The notes: generated from the letters alone by a model not told the origin. Shown: positions 7,548 to 17,404, counted from the stretch's first letter. The stretch is 64,000 nucleotides of DNA from Nonomuraea spiralis (GCF_014648435.1 NZ_BMRC01000012.1:62001-126000); one strand, 5' to 3'. A program made the numbers and translations.

Positions 7548-9749
7548 CTATTGCCGCCCTCTGACCTGCACCTCGGCCAGCGACAGCGGGTTGGACGGCG
7601 AGGCGAGCTGGATCCTGACGTACCGGCCCGTGGTGCCCGCGGGGAACTTGACCGTGCCGGGCGAGCCGGCCTGGGCCTCCACGTGCACGGCGGTCACGCC
7701 GGGCGCGGTACGGGCCCGGTCCAGGTCGTCGTCGGTGAACGGCTGCTCGGAGGCCATCACCCAGAAGTCCTTCAGCCGGTCGGCGCAGCAGTCGAGCCGG
7801 TTCCAGACGTCCACGCCGTCGAGCGGGGCGGAGGCGCCGAGGTCGACCTGCCACCACGCCTGCCGCTCGGGCTCGGCGGTGTGCGTGGTCGTCCCCGCGC
7901 CCCAGTTGCCGTCGGTGTTGCCGTCCACGGCGCGGGAGGCAGGGGCGTCGTAGCCGGTGCTCTTCTGGGTGGCGGGCCGGCCGAGCGAGAGGTTGGGCAG
8001 GTTGACCCGCAGCGGCAGGGCGGTCGTGGTCGTCATGCGGCCGGTCCGCATGCCCAGGCCGAGCGTGTACGGGTCCGGCGTGACGTCCGCGGGGGCGGTC
8101 ACGGTGATCGGCACCCGTGCGCTCTCGCCGGGGCCGAGCGGGCGCACCCGGGAGGCGCCGAGCGTGGCCGTCCAGCCCTGCGGCGCGGTGAGGGTGAGCG
8201 CGGTGGCCGGGGCCTGCCGGGTGCCGGGGTTGGTCACGGTCAACTCGCCGCTGACGGTCCCGCCGGGGGCGACCTCCTTGGCCAGGCTGGAGGAGGTGCG
8301 CAGCAGGCCGCGCACGCCGGGCGTCTCGATCTTGAAGACGTACGCGTGCCGGCCGGTCTCCGGCGGGGTGTTCACCACCACGCGGCCCTGCTCGTCGCGG
8401 CTCCACGTCAGGGGGGCGCCGGAGCCGAGCATGGTGATGCGGGTGCTGTGGTCCACGGGCAGGTCGGCGCCGAGCGTGAGCTGTTCGCCGGGCCACTTGA
8501 GCGCCGTGGCGTACAGGGTTCCGTCCTTGACGGTGTAGCGCACGTCGTCCGGGCCGCCCTTCTCCTCGGCCCGGTTCCAGTACGTGGTGCCGTAGATGGC
8601 CTCGCCGTTGACCTTGAGCCAGGCGCCCATGTCGAGCAGGCGCTGCCGCTGGAGCTCGGGGATCGTGCCGTCGGCCTTCGGGCCGATGTCGAGCAGCAGG
8701 TTGCCGTTCTTGCTGACGATGTCGACGAGGGAGTCCACGAGCTGGTCGGAGGTCAGGTGGTCCTCCTCCGGCTCGTTCTGGTTGTAGCCGTAGGAGTGGG
8801 CGATGCCGCGGCTGGACTCCCACTTGACCGGGTCGATGTCCGGCTTGACGGCGTACTCGGGGGTCTGGAAGTCCAGTTCGGGGCTGTCGAGGTTGCCGGT
8901 CTCGATCTTGCACCGGTTGGCGACCGCGACCTCCTTGCCGCTCCTGAGCGCCTTGTTGTAGTAGTCGGCGATCACACCGGCGGTCTTCCAGTAGGAGGCC
9001 GGCTTCTCCCACTGGCCGTCGCACCAGATGATGTCGGGGTCGTAGCCGTCGATCAGCTCGCGCATCTGCGGGAGCATGTAGTCCTTGACGTAGTCGCCGA
9101 CGACCGGCGCCCCCGCGTACGGGATCTGCGCCCCGGTGTACGGGTTGGTCGGCTGGCGTCCGGTGTAGGAGGGGTTGTACCACTCGTAGAGCGAGTAGTA
9201 GAAGCCGGCCTTCAGCTTGTCCTCGCCCTTGCGGGCCGCCGCGAACAGCTCCTTGGCCAGGTCGCGGCCGGGGCCGAGATCGACGGTGTCGCGCCCGCTG
9301 ACCTTGCTGTCCCACAGGGCCATGCCCTCGTGGTGCTTGGAGGTGAGCACGAAGTACTTGGCGCCGGCGTCCTTGAAGAGCTTGACCCAGTCGTCCGGGT
9401 CGAACTTGTCCGCCTTCCACTGCCGCAGGAAGTCGTCGTAGCCGGCGTCCTGGCCGTAGGTGGCCTTGTGGTGGGCGTTGGTCGGGCTCCCGGGGGAGTT
9501 CATGTAGTTCCAGTACCACTCGGCGTAGCTGCCCCGCGGCCCCCACGCGGGCACCGAGTACGCGCCCCAGTGGATGAAGATGCCGAACTTGTCGTTGTCG
9601 AACCAGCGCGGCACGGGGTGGCTGTTCAGCGACTCGGTGGTGGGCTCGTACGCGGGCGGCGCCTCGGCGTACGCGGCCGGCTGAGCGACCAGAAGAGATC
9701 CGACCATCAGGAGACCAGAAAGGGGACTTAAGAGCAGTTTTCGCCTCAT
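7548..9749 (-). CDS. Secreted alpha-L-fucosidase (GH29) with NEW3 and F5/8-C domains
   Basis: 733 residues. Signal peptide: residues 1-29 (MRRKLLLSPLSGLLMVGSLL, cleavage near AYA). The GH29 catalytic barrel covers about 40-400, with FGIFIHWGAYSVPAW, YFVLTSKHHEGMALWDS and the nucleophile Asp in DIIWCDGQW (about residue 244). A beta-rich region follows, then a NEW3/NPCBM-associated domain (about 485-565) and a C-terminal F5/8 type C discoidin domain (about 583-733) for glycan binding. It would release alpha-L-fucose from plant, algal or host glycans outside the cell. The start is the ATG with GGAG upstream; longer open frames upstream are non-coding. Divergent, 78 bases apart, from the large beta-helix gene, suggesting shared control. 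Confidence 0.92.
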   Translation of the reverse strand: MRRKLLLSPLSGLLMVGSLLVAQPAAYAEAPPAYEPTTESLNSHPVPRWFDNDKFGIFIHWGAYSVPAWGPRGSYAEWYWNYMNSPGSPTNAHHKATYGQDAGYDDFLRQWKADKFDPDDWVKLFKDAGAKYFVLTSKHHEGMALWDSKVSGRDTVDLGPGRDLAKELFAAARKGEDKLKAGFYYSLYEWYNPSYTGRQPTNPYTGAQIPYAGAPVVGDYVKDYMLPQMRELIDGYDPDIIWCDGQWEKPASYWKTAGVIADYYNKALRSGKEVAVANRCKIETGNLDSPELDFQTPEYAVKPDIDPVKWESSRGIAHSYGYNQNEPEEDHLTSDQLVDSLVDIVSKNGNLLLDIGPKADGTIPELQRQRLLDMGAWLKVNGEAIYGTTYWNRAEEKGGPDDVRYTVKDGTLYATALKWPGEQLTLGADLPVDHSTRITMLGSGAPLTWSRDEQGRVVVNTPPETGRHAYVFKIETPGVRGLLRTSSSLAKEVAPGGTVSGELTVTNPGTRQAPATALTLTAPQGWTATLGASRVRPLGPGESARVPITVTAPADVTPDPYTLGLGMRTGRMTTTTALPLRVNLPNLSLGRPATQKSTGYDAPASRAVDGNTDGNWGAGTTTHTAEPERQAWWQVDLGASAPLDGVDVWNRLDCCADRLKDFWVMASEQPFTDDDLDRARTAPGVTAVHVEAQAGSPGTVKFPAGTTGRYVRIQLASPSNPLSLAEVQVRGRQ

Positions 9750-9827
9750 GTGGAGACTCCAGTCATTGATTGATCGGATGAAACGTAACCTTGACGTGAT
9801 CGCCTTCACAAGAGGGGTGCGGCCACA

Positions 9828-12800
9828 ATGAGGGCCATCCCCCGACTGGAGGCCCTTGTGCGCCATGGCAAGCCCTGGCGGCTGCTCCTCGCGGCATGCC
9901 TCGCCGCGAGCGGACTGACCGCTCTCACCCCCGCCTCCGCCCACGCGGCCGGCACCGTCTTCCACGTCTCCCCCGGCGGCGACGACGAGGCCGCCGGCAC
10001 CGAGACGGCCCCGTTCAGGACGATCGCGCGTGCCCAGCGCGCCGTGCGCGCGGCCCTGCCCGGCGCGTCCGAGCCGCCCCGGGTACGGGTGCGCGGCGGC
10101 GTCTACCACCTCGCCGAGCCCCTCACCTTCACCCCCGCCGACTCCGGCGCCGTCTACGAGGCCGCCGCCGGGGAGCGGGTCGTGCTCAGCGGCGGCCGGC
10201 AGCTGACCCCCACCTGGAGCCCCTACCAGGGCGCCACCCTGGTCGCCGACATCGGCGCCGGCCTCGACTTCGACGAGCTCTTCCTCGACGGCACGCGGCA
10301 GGTCCTGGCCCGCTACCCCAACGTCGACCCCAAGGTCACGGTGCTCGACGGGTACGCCGCCGACGCGATCTCCCCCGCCCGCGTGGCCCGCTGGAAGAAC
10401 CCCACGACCGCGCTGGTCCGCGGCCTCCACCAGGGCGAATGGGGCGGGAACTCCTTCAGGGTGACCGGCGTCGGCGCCGGCGGCGAGCCGAAGCTGCAGT
10501 GGGTGGGCGACAACAACCGGGGCGACGGGCTGCACCCCGAGAAGCGCATGGTGGAGAACGTCCTGGAGGAGCTGGACGCGCCCGGCGAGTGGTTCTACGA
10601 CAAGGACGCGGGCCGCCTGTACCTCCAGCCGCCCGCCGGGCTCGACCTGGCCGGGGCCCGCGTCGAGACCGCCGAACGCGAGGAGCTCGTCCGCGTCGTC
10701 GGCGACTCGCCGTCCGCGCCGGTGCAGGACCTCACCTTCACCGGGTTCACCTTCACCCAGACCCACCGCACGCTGTTCAGCCGCCCGTACGAGAAACTGC
10801 AGCTCGGCGACTGGGCGATCGTCCGCGCCGGCGCCGTCTACCTGAAGGACAGCAAGCGCATCACCATCCGCGACGCCCGGTTCGACCAGGTCGGCGGCAA
10901 CGCCGTGTTCATGGACGGCTACGCCGAGGGCAACGTCGTCACCGGCGGCGAGTTCCGCGAGTCCGGGGCCAGCGACGTCGCGGTGGTCGGCTCCCCCGCC
11001 GCCGTCCGCGAGCCCTCCACCTGGGACGACATGCGGCGGACGATCACCGACACCACGCCGGGCCCGAAGACCGAGGACTACCCGCGCGACATCACCATCA
11101 GCGGCAACCACATGACCCGCAACGGGCGGTTCGAGAAGCAGAGCTCAGGCGTGCAGATCTCGATGAGCCGCCGGGTCACGGTCTCCGGCAACACCGTGCA
11201 CGACGGCCCGCGCGCCTGCGTCAACATCAACGACGGCACGTGGGGCGGGCACGTCATCGAGGACAACGACATCTTCGACTGCGTCAAGGAGACCTCCGAC
11301 CACGGGCCGATCAACTCCTGGGGCCGCGACCGGTTCTGGCCGCTGTCGGCCGGCGACGCCCAGAAGAAGGCGTACGCCAAGCTCGACGCGACGGAGACCA
11401 CGAAGATCCGGCACAACCGGATCCGGCACTCCTCCCAATGGGACATCGACCTCGACGACGGCTCCTCCAACTACGAGATCACCGGGAACCTGCTGCTCAA
11501 CGGCGGGGTGAAGCTGCGCGAGGGCTTCCACAGAACCGTGCGCGGCAACATCCTCGTCAACGGCGGCGGCCACTTCCACGTCTCCTACGAGAACAACGAC
11601 GACGTCGTCGAGAAGAACATCTTCGTCACCGACGACCCCTACGACTTCATCCAGAGCGACCCGTCCACCTCGCGCACGGTCTACGACGACAACCTGTTCT
11701 GGAACAACGGCAGGCCCGTCGCCGACATCTCCGCCGCCTGGCGGGCCCGCGGGCTCGACACCCGCTCGGTCGTGGCCGACCCGCTGTTCGAGGGGCCGAG
11801 CCCGTACGCCGACCCGGCCAAGCTCGACTACACGCTCAAGGCCGGCTCCCCCGCCCTGGCGCTGGGCTTCGAGCCGTTCCCGATGACCGGGTTCGGCAAG
11901 CCGGGCGCGCCCACGCCGCCGCCGCTCACCTGGCGTGAACCGGAGACCGGCATGACGATCGGCAACCTGGCCGAACCGCTGATGGGGGCGACCGCCACCG
12001 AGATCCACAGTGACGTGGTGAAGTCCTCGGTGGGGCTCACCGACTACGACGGCCTGTTCCTCGCCGCCGTCCCGGCCGGTTCGTACGCCCACGGGCAGGG
12101 CCTGCGCACCGGGGACGTGATCAGGGAGATCGCCGGGACCAAGGTGACCGACCGCGACAGCTTCTGGAAGGTCTACAACCGCACCCCCGCCGGACGTCCG
12201 GTGCCGCTGAAGGTCTGGCGCGCTCAGGCGCTCACCGACCTGAGCCTGACCAGGGCGTACGGCGTGGAGACGATCGACAACGTGTCCGGCGTCACCTACA
12301 CCGGCGGCGGCTGGGACTGGAAGAACGACCGGCGCGGCGGCGCGGGCTCGACCCTGGACGACCTGCACGCCACCCAGACCGACGGGGACGCCTTCGAGCT
12401 GTCCTTCCACGGCACCGGCGTCGAGTACATCGCCCAGGTCAACTCCGACGAGGGCAAGGTCGACCTCTACCTGGACGGCAAGCTCGACGCCACGATCGAC
12501 AACAACAACCCCACCCGCGTCTACCAGAAGGTCGTCTACAGCAGGACCGGCCTGCCGCCCGGCCCGCACACGCTCAAGGGCGTCAAGAAGGACGGCTCGT
12601 ACTTCATCGTGGACGGCTTCAAGATCCACTCCGCCCCCGACTCCTCCGAGGACGGCGAGGCGCCCGTGACGACCGCGTCCGGGGTGCCCTCCGGCTGGTC
12701 GGACGGGCCCGTGGAGGTGGTGCTGACCGCCGCCGACGCCGGCTCCGGCGTGGCGCGCACCGAGTACCGGCTCGGCGAGGGCCCCTGGCGGCCCTACACC

Positions 12801-13229
12801 GCCCCGGTCCGCGTGGACGCCGAGGGCGAGAGCGTGCTGGCCTTCCGCAGCGCCGACCAGGCGGGCAACGTCGAGGAGCCCAGGACGGTCACCGTCCGGA
12901 TCGACACGACGGCCCCCGAGCTGACCGTCACGCCGGACCAGAGCCGGCTGTGGCCGCCGAACCGCAAGTTCGTGCCGGTCGAGGTCGCGCCGAAGGCGTC
13001 CGACGCCGGTCCCGTCACCGTCACGCTGGTCTCGATCACCAGCTCGCGGGGCGAGATGGCGGACGACGTGCGCGACGCCGCGTACGGCACCGGCGACACC
13101 TCCTTCGCCCTGCGCGCGGAGCGGGACGGCGGCCGGGACCGGGTCTACACGATCACGTACCGGGCCGTGGACCGGGCGGGCAACGCCACCGAGGCCCGCG
13201 CCCTGGTCACCGTGGGACGCGCCGGTTAG
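9828..13229 (+). CDS. Large secreted right-handed beta-helix protein with PDZ, sugar-binding-like and OmpL47-type domains
   Basis: 1133 residues. Sec signal peptide (1-41, cleaved near AHAAG). The parallel beta-helix, about 42-650, starts with FHVSPGGDDEAAGTETAPFR, a pattern shared with GH141-type and pectate-lyase-like enzymes, and has many N-x-I/V-x-G turns. Residues about 708-800 look like a PDZ domain (GLRTGDVIREIAGTKVTDRD). About 811-935 is a jelly-roll-like module (GGGWDWKNDRRGG, FELSFHGTGVEYIAQV). About 946-1028 matches OmpL47-type repeats (TEYRLGEGPWRPYTAPV), and the rest is an Ig-like end. SD AGAGGGG precedes the ATG. It probably acts on fucosylated or other polysaccharide together with the divergent fucosidase. 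Substrate and the exact glycosidase family remain inference. Confidence 0.85.
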   Translation: MRAIPRLEALVRHGKPWRLLLAACLAASGLTALTPASAHAAGTVFHVSPGGDDEAAGTETAPFRTIARAQRAVRAALPGASEPPRVRVRGGVYHLAEPLTFTPADSGAVYEAAAGERVVLSGGRQLTPTWSPYQGATLVADIGAGLDFDELFLDGTRQVLARYPNVDPKVTVLDGYAADAISPARVARWKNPTTALVRGLHQGEWGGNSFRVTGVGAGGEPKLQWVGDNNRGDGLHPEKRMVENVLEELDAPGEWFYDKDAGRLYLQPPAGLDLAGARVETAEREELVRVVGDSPSAPVQDLTFTGFTFTQTHRTLFSRPYEKLQLGDWAIVRAGAVYLKDSKRITIRDARFDQVGGNAVFMDGYAEGNVVTGGEFRESGASDVAVVGSPAAVREPSTWDDMRRTITDTTPGPKTEDYPRDITISGNHMTRNGRFEKQSSGVQISMSRRVTVSGNTVHDGPRACVNINDGTWGGHVIEDNDIFDCVKETSDHGPINSWGRDRFWPLSAGDAQKKAYAKLDATETTKIRHNRIRHSSQWDIDLDDGSSNYEITGNLLLNGGVKLREGFHRTVRGNILVNGGGHFHVSYENNDDVVEKNIFVTDDPYDFIQSDPSTSRTVYDDNLFWNNGRPVADISAAWRARGLDTRSVVADPLFEGPSPYADPAKLDYTLKAGSPALALGFEPFPMTGFGKPGAPTPPPLTWREPETGMTIGNLAEPLMGATATEIHSDVVKSSVGLTDYDGLFLAAVPAGSYAHGQGLRTGDVIREIAGTKVTDRDSFWKVYNRTPAGRPVPLKVWRAQALTDLSLTRAYGVETIDNVSGVTYTGGGWDWKNDRRGGAGSTLDDLHATQTDGDAFELSFHGTGVEYIAQVNSDEGKVDLYLDGKLDATIDNNNPTRVYQKVVYSRTGLPPGPHTLKGVKKDGSYFIVDGFKIHSAPDSSEDGEAPVTTASGVPSGWSDGPVEVVLTAADAGSGVARTEYRLGEGPWRPYTAPVRVDAEGESVLAFRSADQAGNVEEPRTVTVRIDTTAPELTVTPDQSRLWPPNRKFVPVEVAPKASDAGPVTVTLVSITSSRGEMADDVRDAAYGTGDTSFALRAERDGGRDRVYTITYRAVDRAGNATEARALVTVGRAG

Positions 13230-13235
13230 GTCGCG

Positions 13236-13267
13236 GACGGGCCGGTCCACCTGGGGGCCGGCCCGTC
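13236..13267 (+). terminator. Hairpin terminator after the beta-helix gene
   Basis: A perfect 10-base stem, GACGGGCCGG with CCGGCCCGTC, and a 12-base loop start 7 bases after the stop codon. It lies just before the amino acid permease gene and separates the two transcripts. Confidence 0.7.
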
Positions 13268-13320
13268 TGACTTCCGTCATGTCAGGCATGGCGGGCATGT
13301 TGTCAGGGCAGGACCTCGCC

Positions 13321-14736
13321 ATGATGTCAGCGCGAGGCTTCGGCGGCGGGTCGGGGATCTTCCGCCGCAAACCGGTAGAACAGATCGCCAGCGAGCACGA
13401 GGGCGAGCTCAACCGCGTCCTCGGGCTCTGGCAGCTCACCGCGATCGGGGTGGGCGGCATCATCGGCGCGGGCATCTTCGCGCTCGCGGGCGCCGTCGCC
13501 AACCAGACCGCCGGGCCCGCCGTCGTGATCTCCTTCCTCATCGCGGGCATCGCCAGCGCCGCCGCCGCGTTCTCCTACGCGGAGTTCGCCGGCATGATCC
13601 CGAAGGCCGGGTCGGCGTACACGTACGGCTATGCCGTGCTCGGCGAGATCGTCGGCTGGTTCATCGGCTGGGACCTGCTGCTGGAGTACACGGCCATCGT
13701 GGCGGTGGTGGCGATCGGCATCTCGGGCTACTTCGGCTTCCTCGTCGGCCAGCTCGGCCTCGACCTGCCCGCCTGGATGCTCGGCGCGCCCGGCACCGGG
13801 CCGGGGCACGTCGTCGACCTGTTCGCGGTGATCCTGTGCCTGTTCATCGCGTTCCTGCTCAACCTCGGGATGCGGTCGGCCGCCCGGTTCGAGACGTTCG
13901 TCGTCGCGATCAAGGTGGCGGTGGTGCTGCTGGTGATCGTGGTGGGCTTCTTCTACATCGACGGCGCCAACTACACGCCGTTCTTCCCCTTCGGGTTCGG
14001 CGGCGCGGTGACCGGCGCCGCCACCGTGTTCTTCGCCGTCTTCGGCTACGACGCCATGAGCACGGCGGCCGAGGAGTCGAAGGACGCCCGGCGGCACATG
14101 CCCAAGGCCATCCTCTACTCGCTGGCCATCTCGATGGTCCTGTACGTGCTGGCCTGCCTCGTGCTCACCGGCATGCAGAACTACCAGGAGATCGACCCCG
14201 AGAGCGGTTTCTCCTCGGCGTTCGCGTCCGTCGGGCTGTCCGGGCTGGCCACCGTCATCGCGGTCGGGGCCATCGTCGGCATTTTGACCGTCATGTTCAC
14301 CTTCATGCTCGGCGTCACCCGTGTGTGGTTCTCGATGAGCCGCGACGGGTTGTTGCCGGCCTGGTTCGCCAAGCTCCACCCCGTACGGCACGTGCCGGTC
14401 AGGGTGACCTGGATCGTCGGCGTCGGCTCGGCGCTCATCGCCGGTTTCCTGCCGATCAGGGAGGCGGCCGAGCTGACCAACATCGGCATCCTGCTGGCGT
14501 TCGTGGTGGTGTGCGCGGCGGTGATCGTGCTGCGTTACCGGCGGCCCGACCTGCCGCGCGGCTTCCGCCTGCCGGGCATGCCGGTGGTGCCGGCCATCGG
14601 GGTGCTCTTCTCCATCTGGCTGATCACCTTCCTGGAGCCGCTGACCTGGCTCAGGTTCGTCGTGTGGTTCGCGATCGGGCTGGTGATCTACTTCGCCTAC
14701 GGGCGCCGGCACTCGGTGCTGAACCGGCGCGACTGA
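13321..14736 (+). CDS. APC-family amino acid permease
   Basis: About 471 residues with twelve predicted membrane helices. The first helix region, GLWQLTAIGVGGIIGAGIFA, carries the GxGIGxGIF substrate-binding motif of APC transporters. FGYDAMSTAAEESKDARRHMPKAI is the cytoplasmic signature of the cationic amino acid transporter subgroup (YfnA/CAT-like). The ATG at 13321 is preferred, with AGGA about 8 bases upstream; an in-frame ATG at 13279 would add 14 residues that overlap nothing. It would import amino acids by proton symport or exchange. Substrate unassigned. The 3' end almost touches the convergent kinase gene. Confidence 0.88.
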   Translation: MMSARGFGGGSGIFRRKPVEQIASEHEGELNRVLGLWQLTAIGVGGIIGAGIFALAGAVANQTAGPAVVISFLIAGIASAAAAFSYAEFAGMIPKAGSAYTYGYAVLGEIVGWFIGWDLLLEYTAIVAVVAIGISGYFGFLVGQLGLDLPAWMLGAPGTGPGHVVDLFAVILCLFIAFLLNLGMRSAARFETFVVAIKVAVVLLVIVVGFFYIDGANYTPFFPFGFGGAVTGAATVFFAVFGYDAMSTAAEESKDARRHMPKAILYSLAISMVLYVLACLVLTGMQNYQEIDPESGFSSAFASVGLSGLATVIAVGAIVGILTVMFTFMLGVTRVWFSMSRDGLLPAWFAKLHPVRHVPVRVTWIVGVGSALIAGFLPIREAAELTNIGILLAFVVVCAAVIVLRYRRPDLPRGFRLPGMPVVPAIGVLFSIWLITFLEPLTWLRFVVWFAIGLVIYFAYGRRHSVLNRRD

Positions 14737-14742
14737 GCGGGG

Positions 14743-16482
14743 TCAGTTCGTGTCGTGGTAGACCATGGGCCCGATCGCCTTGAACGCCGCCTTAGAGGCG
14801 TCCTTGAGCCAGGGCCGCGTGCTGGTGGCGTTGGCGCGGTTGGTGTAGACGGCCATGGTGTGCAGCAGGTAGCGGTGGGTGTAGCCGACCCACCCCCAGG
14901 TCTGGGCCCTGCTCCAGCTCGTCGAGTGGCACAGCCCGGAGCCCGGCCCCTTGCGCGGGCACACGATGCCCCAGGCGTCGGCGTAGGCGTCGTCGAGCCG
15001 CGCGTACGCGGTGTCGGCCCGGCCGTCGTTCTTCAGCGGCACGACCCACACCGACACCATGATGCGCTTGTTCGCCGGGGCGTTCGGGTTGACGTACGAG
15101 CCCTTGACCATCTTGCCGCAGTGCGCCTTGCGCAGGACGGCGCGGACGTTGCTGGCGTGGTAGGCGTCCGGGCACTTGTCCACCCCGCTCGACCGCAGGG
15201 TGTAGCGCACGCCCTTGGCGCTGGTGAAGGAGTGGGGCAGCAGCGCGCCCGGCGTGATCGGGGTCGGGTCGCTGTCCTGCCGGTCGAGGTCGCCCGGGTC
15301 GAACGGCTCCTCGGTGGGAGGCTCGAACGTGGGCGTCTGCGAGGGTTCCTGCGACGGCTCCGGCGTCGCGGAGGACACCGACGGCCAGGGTGTGGAGACG
15401 TCGGACGGCGTGCCGGAGGACTCCGCGCTCAGGCGGCTCTCCCCGTCCAGGCGCTTGACCGCCGAGACCAGGACCACCGCCCCGAGGACGACGAGCACCA
15501 CGCCGATCACCCCGGCGCCGGCCCCCAGGCCGAACTTCATCCCCGTGCTGAGTCCGGCGGCGGGCCGCGGCGCCATGCCGGGGCCGGGAGGCGGCGGCGG
15601 TCCCGGAACGGGCGGCGGTACGAGGGTGGGCGCGGTCGAGGCCGACCCGGCCGCCTGCCGCAACTCCCCGGCCCAGCGCCCCGGAAGCGGCCGCTGGTCC
15701 GGCGGCCCGTGGAGGCCCGCCGCCGCGAGGGCGGCCAGCGCCGGGCTGACGGCGGCCAGCCGGCCGGGGTCGGCGGAGCTCTGGTCGCGGGCGAAGACCC
15801 GGACGGCCAGCAGCGCGAACTTGTAGGCGTCGCCGTACGGCGTGCCCTTCGGCTCGTCGGCGGGAAGCTGCCAGTCGGGCGTCTCCACCTGCGGTAACGC
15901 CTCCGCGCCGGCCAGCCGCATCGCGTCGCAGTCGATGAGGAAGCACTCCGGGGAGCCCTCCGTGGCGAACAACAGGTTCTTGGGCGACAGGTCGCCGACG
16001 ACGATGTCCATCGTGTGCAGGCGGGCCAGCGTGTCGGCCAGGTCGGCCAGCACGAGCAGGCGGTCGCGGTCGCTGACGCGCAGGCCGACGCCGCCGACGT
16101 AGGCGTCGTCGTTGAGCAGGAACTCCATCGTGGCCGGCCTGCGCACGCTTCCCGACAACGTCCGCAGGTCGAAGGAGAAGCGGTGGGGCACCGAGCGCAT
16201 GAGGAAGCCGGTGACCTCGCCCTCGGACTCGACCACCTCGGCGGGCCAGGCGGTCTTGTCGCACAACCAGGCCGCGTCCCAGCCCGGGAGCCGGCCGATC
16301 AGCCCGGCCATCGCGGTGAGGGCGGCGACGTCGAGGTGGGGCAGGACGCCGGGGTCGTACTCCTTGTAGGCGACGTCCCACTGGCCGTTGATCCGGCGGC
16401 CGGGCACCTCGTGAACCGTGCCCTGGCCGCCCTGCCCGAGCCGCCGGCCGAGGGTGAGGGCGGCCCGGTCCGTACGGCTCAC
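14743..16482 (-). CDS. Membrane-anchored Ser/Thr-kinase-like protein with extracytoplasmic Cys-containing domain
   Basis: 579 residues. Kinase-like domain 1-270: Gly loop LGQGGQG, ATP Lys 40 (VAYKEY), catalytic loop VVGDLSPKNLLF (Asp164, Asn169; HRD is replaced by GDLSPKN) and the metal-binding region LIDCDAMR in place of DFG. A Pro-rich linker and one membrane helix (about 316-341) follow, then a Ser/Pro/Thr stalk and an outer domain with four Cys (in DKCPDAY, KAHCGKM and VCPRKGPGSGLCHS). The GTG at 16482 overlaps the PP2C stop by four bases. It is the third gene of the vWA-PP2C-kinase operon and likely phosphorylates proteins in response to an outside signal, reversed by the phosphatase. 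Confidence 0.82.
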   Translation of the reverse strand: MSRTDRAALTLGRRLGQGGQGTVHEVPGRRINGQWDVAYKEYDPGVLPHLDVAALTAMAGLIGRLPGWDAAWLCDKTAWPAEVVESEGEVTGFLMRSVPHRFSFDLRTLSGSVRRPATMEFLLNDDAYVGGVGLRVSDRDRLLVLADLADTLARLHTMDIVVGDLSPKNLLFATEGSPECFLIDCDAMRLAGAEALPQVETPDWQLPADEPKGTPYGDAYKFALLAVRVFARDQSSADPGRLAAVSPALAALAAAGLHGPPDQRPLPGRWAGELRQAAGSASTAPTLVPPPVPGPPPPPGPGMAPRPAAGLSTGMKFGLGAGAGVIGVVLVVLGAVVLVSAVKRLDGESRLSAESSGTPSDVSTPWPSVSSATPEPSQEPSQTPTFEPPTEEPFDPGDLDRQDSDPTPITPGALLPHSFTSAKGVRYTLRSSGVDKCPDAYHASNVRAVLRKAHCGKMVKGSYVNPNAPANKRIMVSVWVVPLKNDGRADTAYARLDDAYADAWGIVCPRKGPGSGLCHSTSWSRAQTWGWVGYTHRYLLHTMAVYTNRANATSTRPWLKDASKAAFKAIGPMVYHDTN

Positions 16483-17378
16483 CGGGTCTCGTTCCGCGGC
16501 CACAGGGCCAGCAGGGTGCGGTCGTCGTCGAAGGTCTCGCGGGAGAAGTCGAGCAGGTGCGCCAGCCACGACGCGGACGGCGGCGCGGCCAGGTGCTCGG
16601 CGAACAGCGCGCCGACCCGGCCGTCCCCGTCGCCGAGCGGGTCGCCGAACCCGTCGGTGCCCACCAGCAGCACCTGGCCCGGCGCGAGCGCGCCCGACCA
16701 CCGCTCCGGCCGTTCCGGCACCCTGGGCAGGGCGGTGACCGAGGTGGGGACCACGTCCCCGTCCGTCTTCGGGACGAACAGCGGGCGGTACCGGGGCCCG
16801 GCCGGGTCGAGCGTCCAGGCGCCCGAATCGCCGACCCGGATCAGGGAGACCTCGACGCCGTGCGGGCCGGGGCGGGCCGTACCGGTGACGAGCGTGGTGG
16901 CGAGCAGGTCTTCGACCTGAGTCACGTCCGGTTCGCGCCGGAGCATCGCGGCCGCCTGCCGGTGCAGGGTCTCGGCCGCGTACCGCAGGACCGCGGCGAG
17001 GTCGGGCGCCGGACGGCCCTCGTCGAGCTGCGCGTGGAGCGCCCACACCGCCGCCCGGCACGCCTCGGACGCCCCGACCGTCGAGGCGGACGCGCCGGAC
17101 AGCCCGTCGGCCACGGCGAACGCCACGGTGCCGGTGGCCTCGTGGACCACGGCGCAGGTGGCGTCCTGGCGGGGCTGCCGGTAGTAGCGGTGGCGCTCGC
17201 CCCGGACGGAGGCCGACCGCAGCGTCACCCCAGGGGTGGACCACCCGTCGCACTCAGTGTCGGGGCACGTGCCCCCGAGCGGGCGCGGCGGCGCCGGTTC
17301 GAACTCCGGGCCGGGCACGCCGACGACGACCCGATCCCATGCGCGGGTCCCGCCCGTCTGCTCCGGTGTCTGCCGCAC
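16479..17378 (-). CDS. PP2C-family protein phosphatase
   Basis: 299 residues. PP2C metal-binding motifs are recognisable: FAVADGLSGASAST, LIRVGDSGAWTL, VLLVGTDGFGDPL and the closing DDRTLLAL. The N-terminal 60 residues include two Cys in GGTCPDTECDG, which may bind zinc or form a disulfide. It would remove phosphate from Ser/Thr of substrates of the adjoining kinase. Middle gene of the triad; its stop overlaps the kinase start (GTGA), and the vWA gene ends 26 bases upstream. Confidence 0.85.
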   Translation of the reverse strand: MRQTPEQTGGTRAWDRVVVGVPGPEFEPAPPRPLGGTCPDTECDGWSTPGVTLRSASVRGERHRYYRQPRQDATCAVVHEATGTVAFAVADGLSGASASTVGASEACRAAVWALHAQLDEGRPAPDLAAVLRYAAETLHRQAAAMLRREPDVTQVEDLLATTLVTGTARPGPHGVEVSLIRVGDSGAWTLDPAGPRYRPLFVPKTDGDVVPTSVTALPRVPERPERWSGALAPGQVLLVGTDGFGDPLGDGDGRVGALFAEHLAAPPSASWLAHLLDFSRETFDDDRTLLALWPRNETR

Positions 17379-17404
17379 GTCCCCTCCCGTGTCCGGGCCC
17401 GTCC

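Noticed and set aside
6369..9731. Very long open frame of 1120 codons on the plus strand opposite the HTH_42 and fucosidase genes.
   Set aside because: High GC at the third codon position of real genes removes stop codons on the opposite strand. The translation is Arg/Gly/Val/His-rich low-complexity without domains, and the minus-strand genes have clear families.
13279..13320. Earlier ATG for the APC permease.
   Set aside because: The extra 14 residues are not part of the family and the ATG at 13321 has the better ribosome binding site; the earlier start remains possible.
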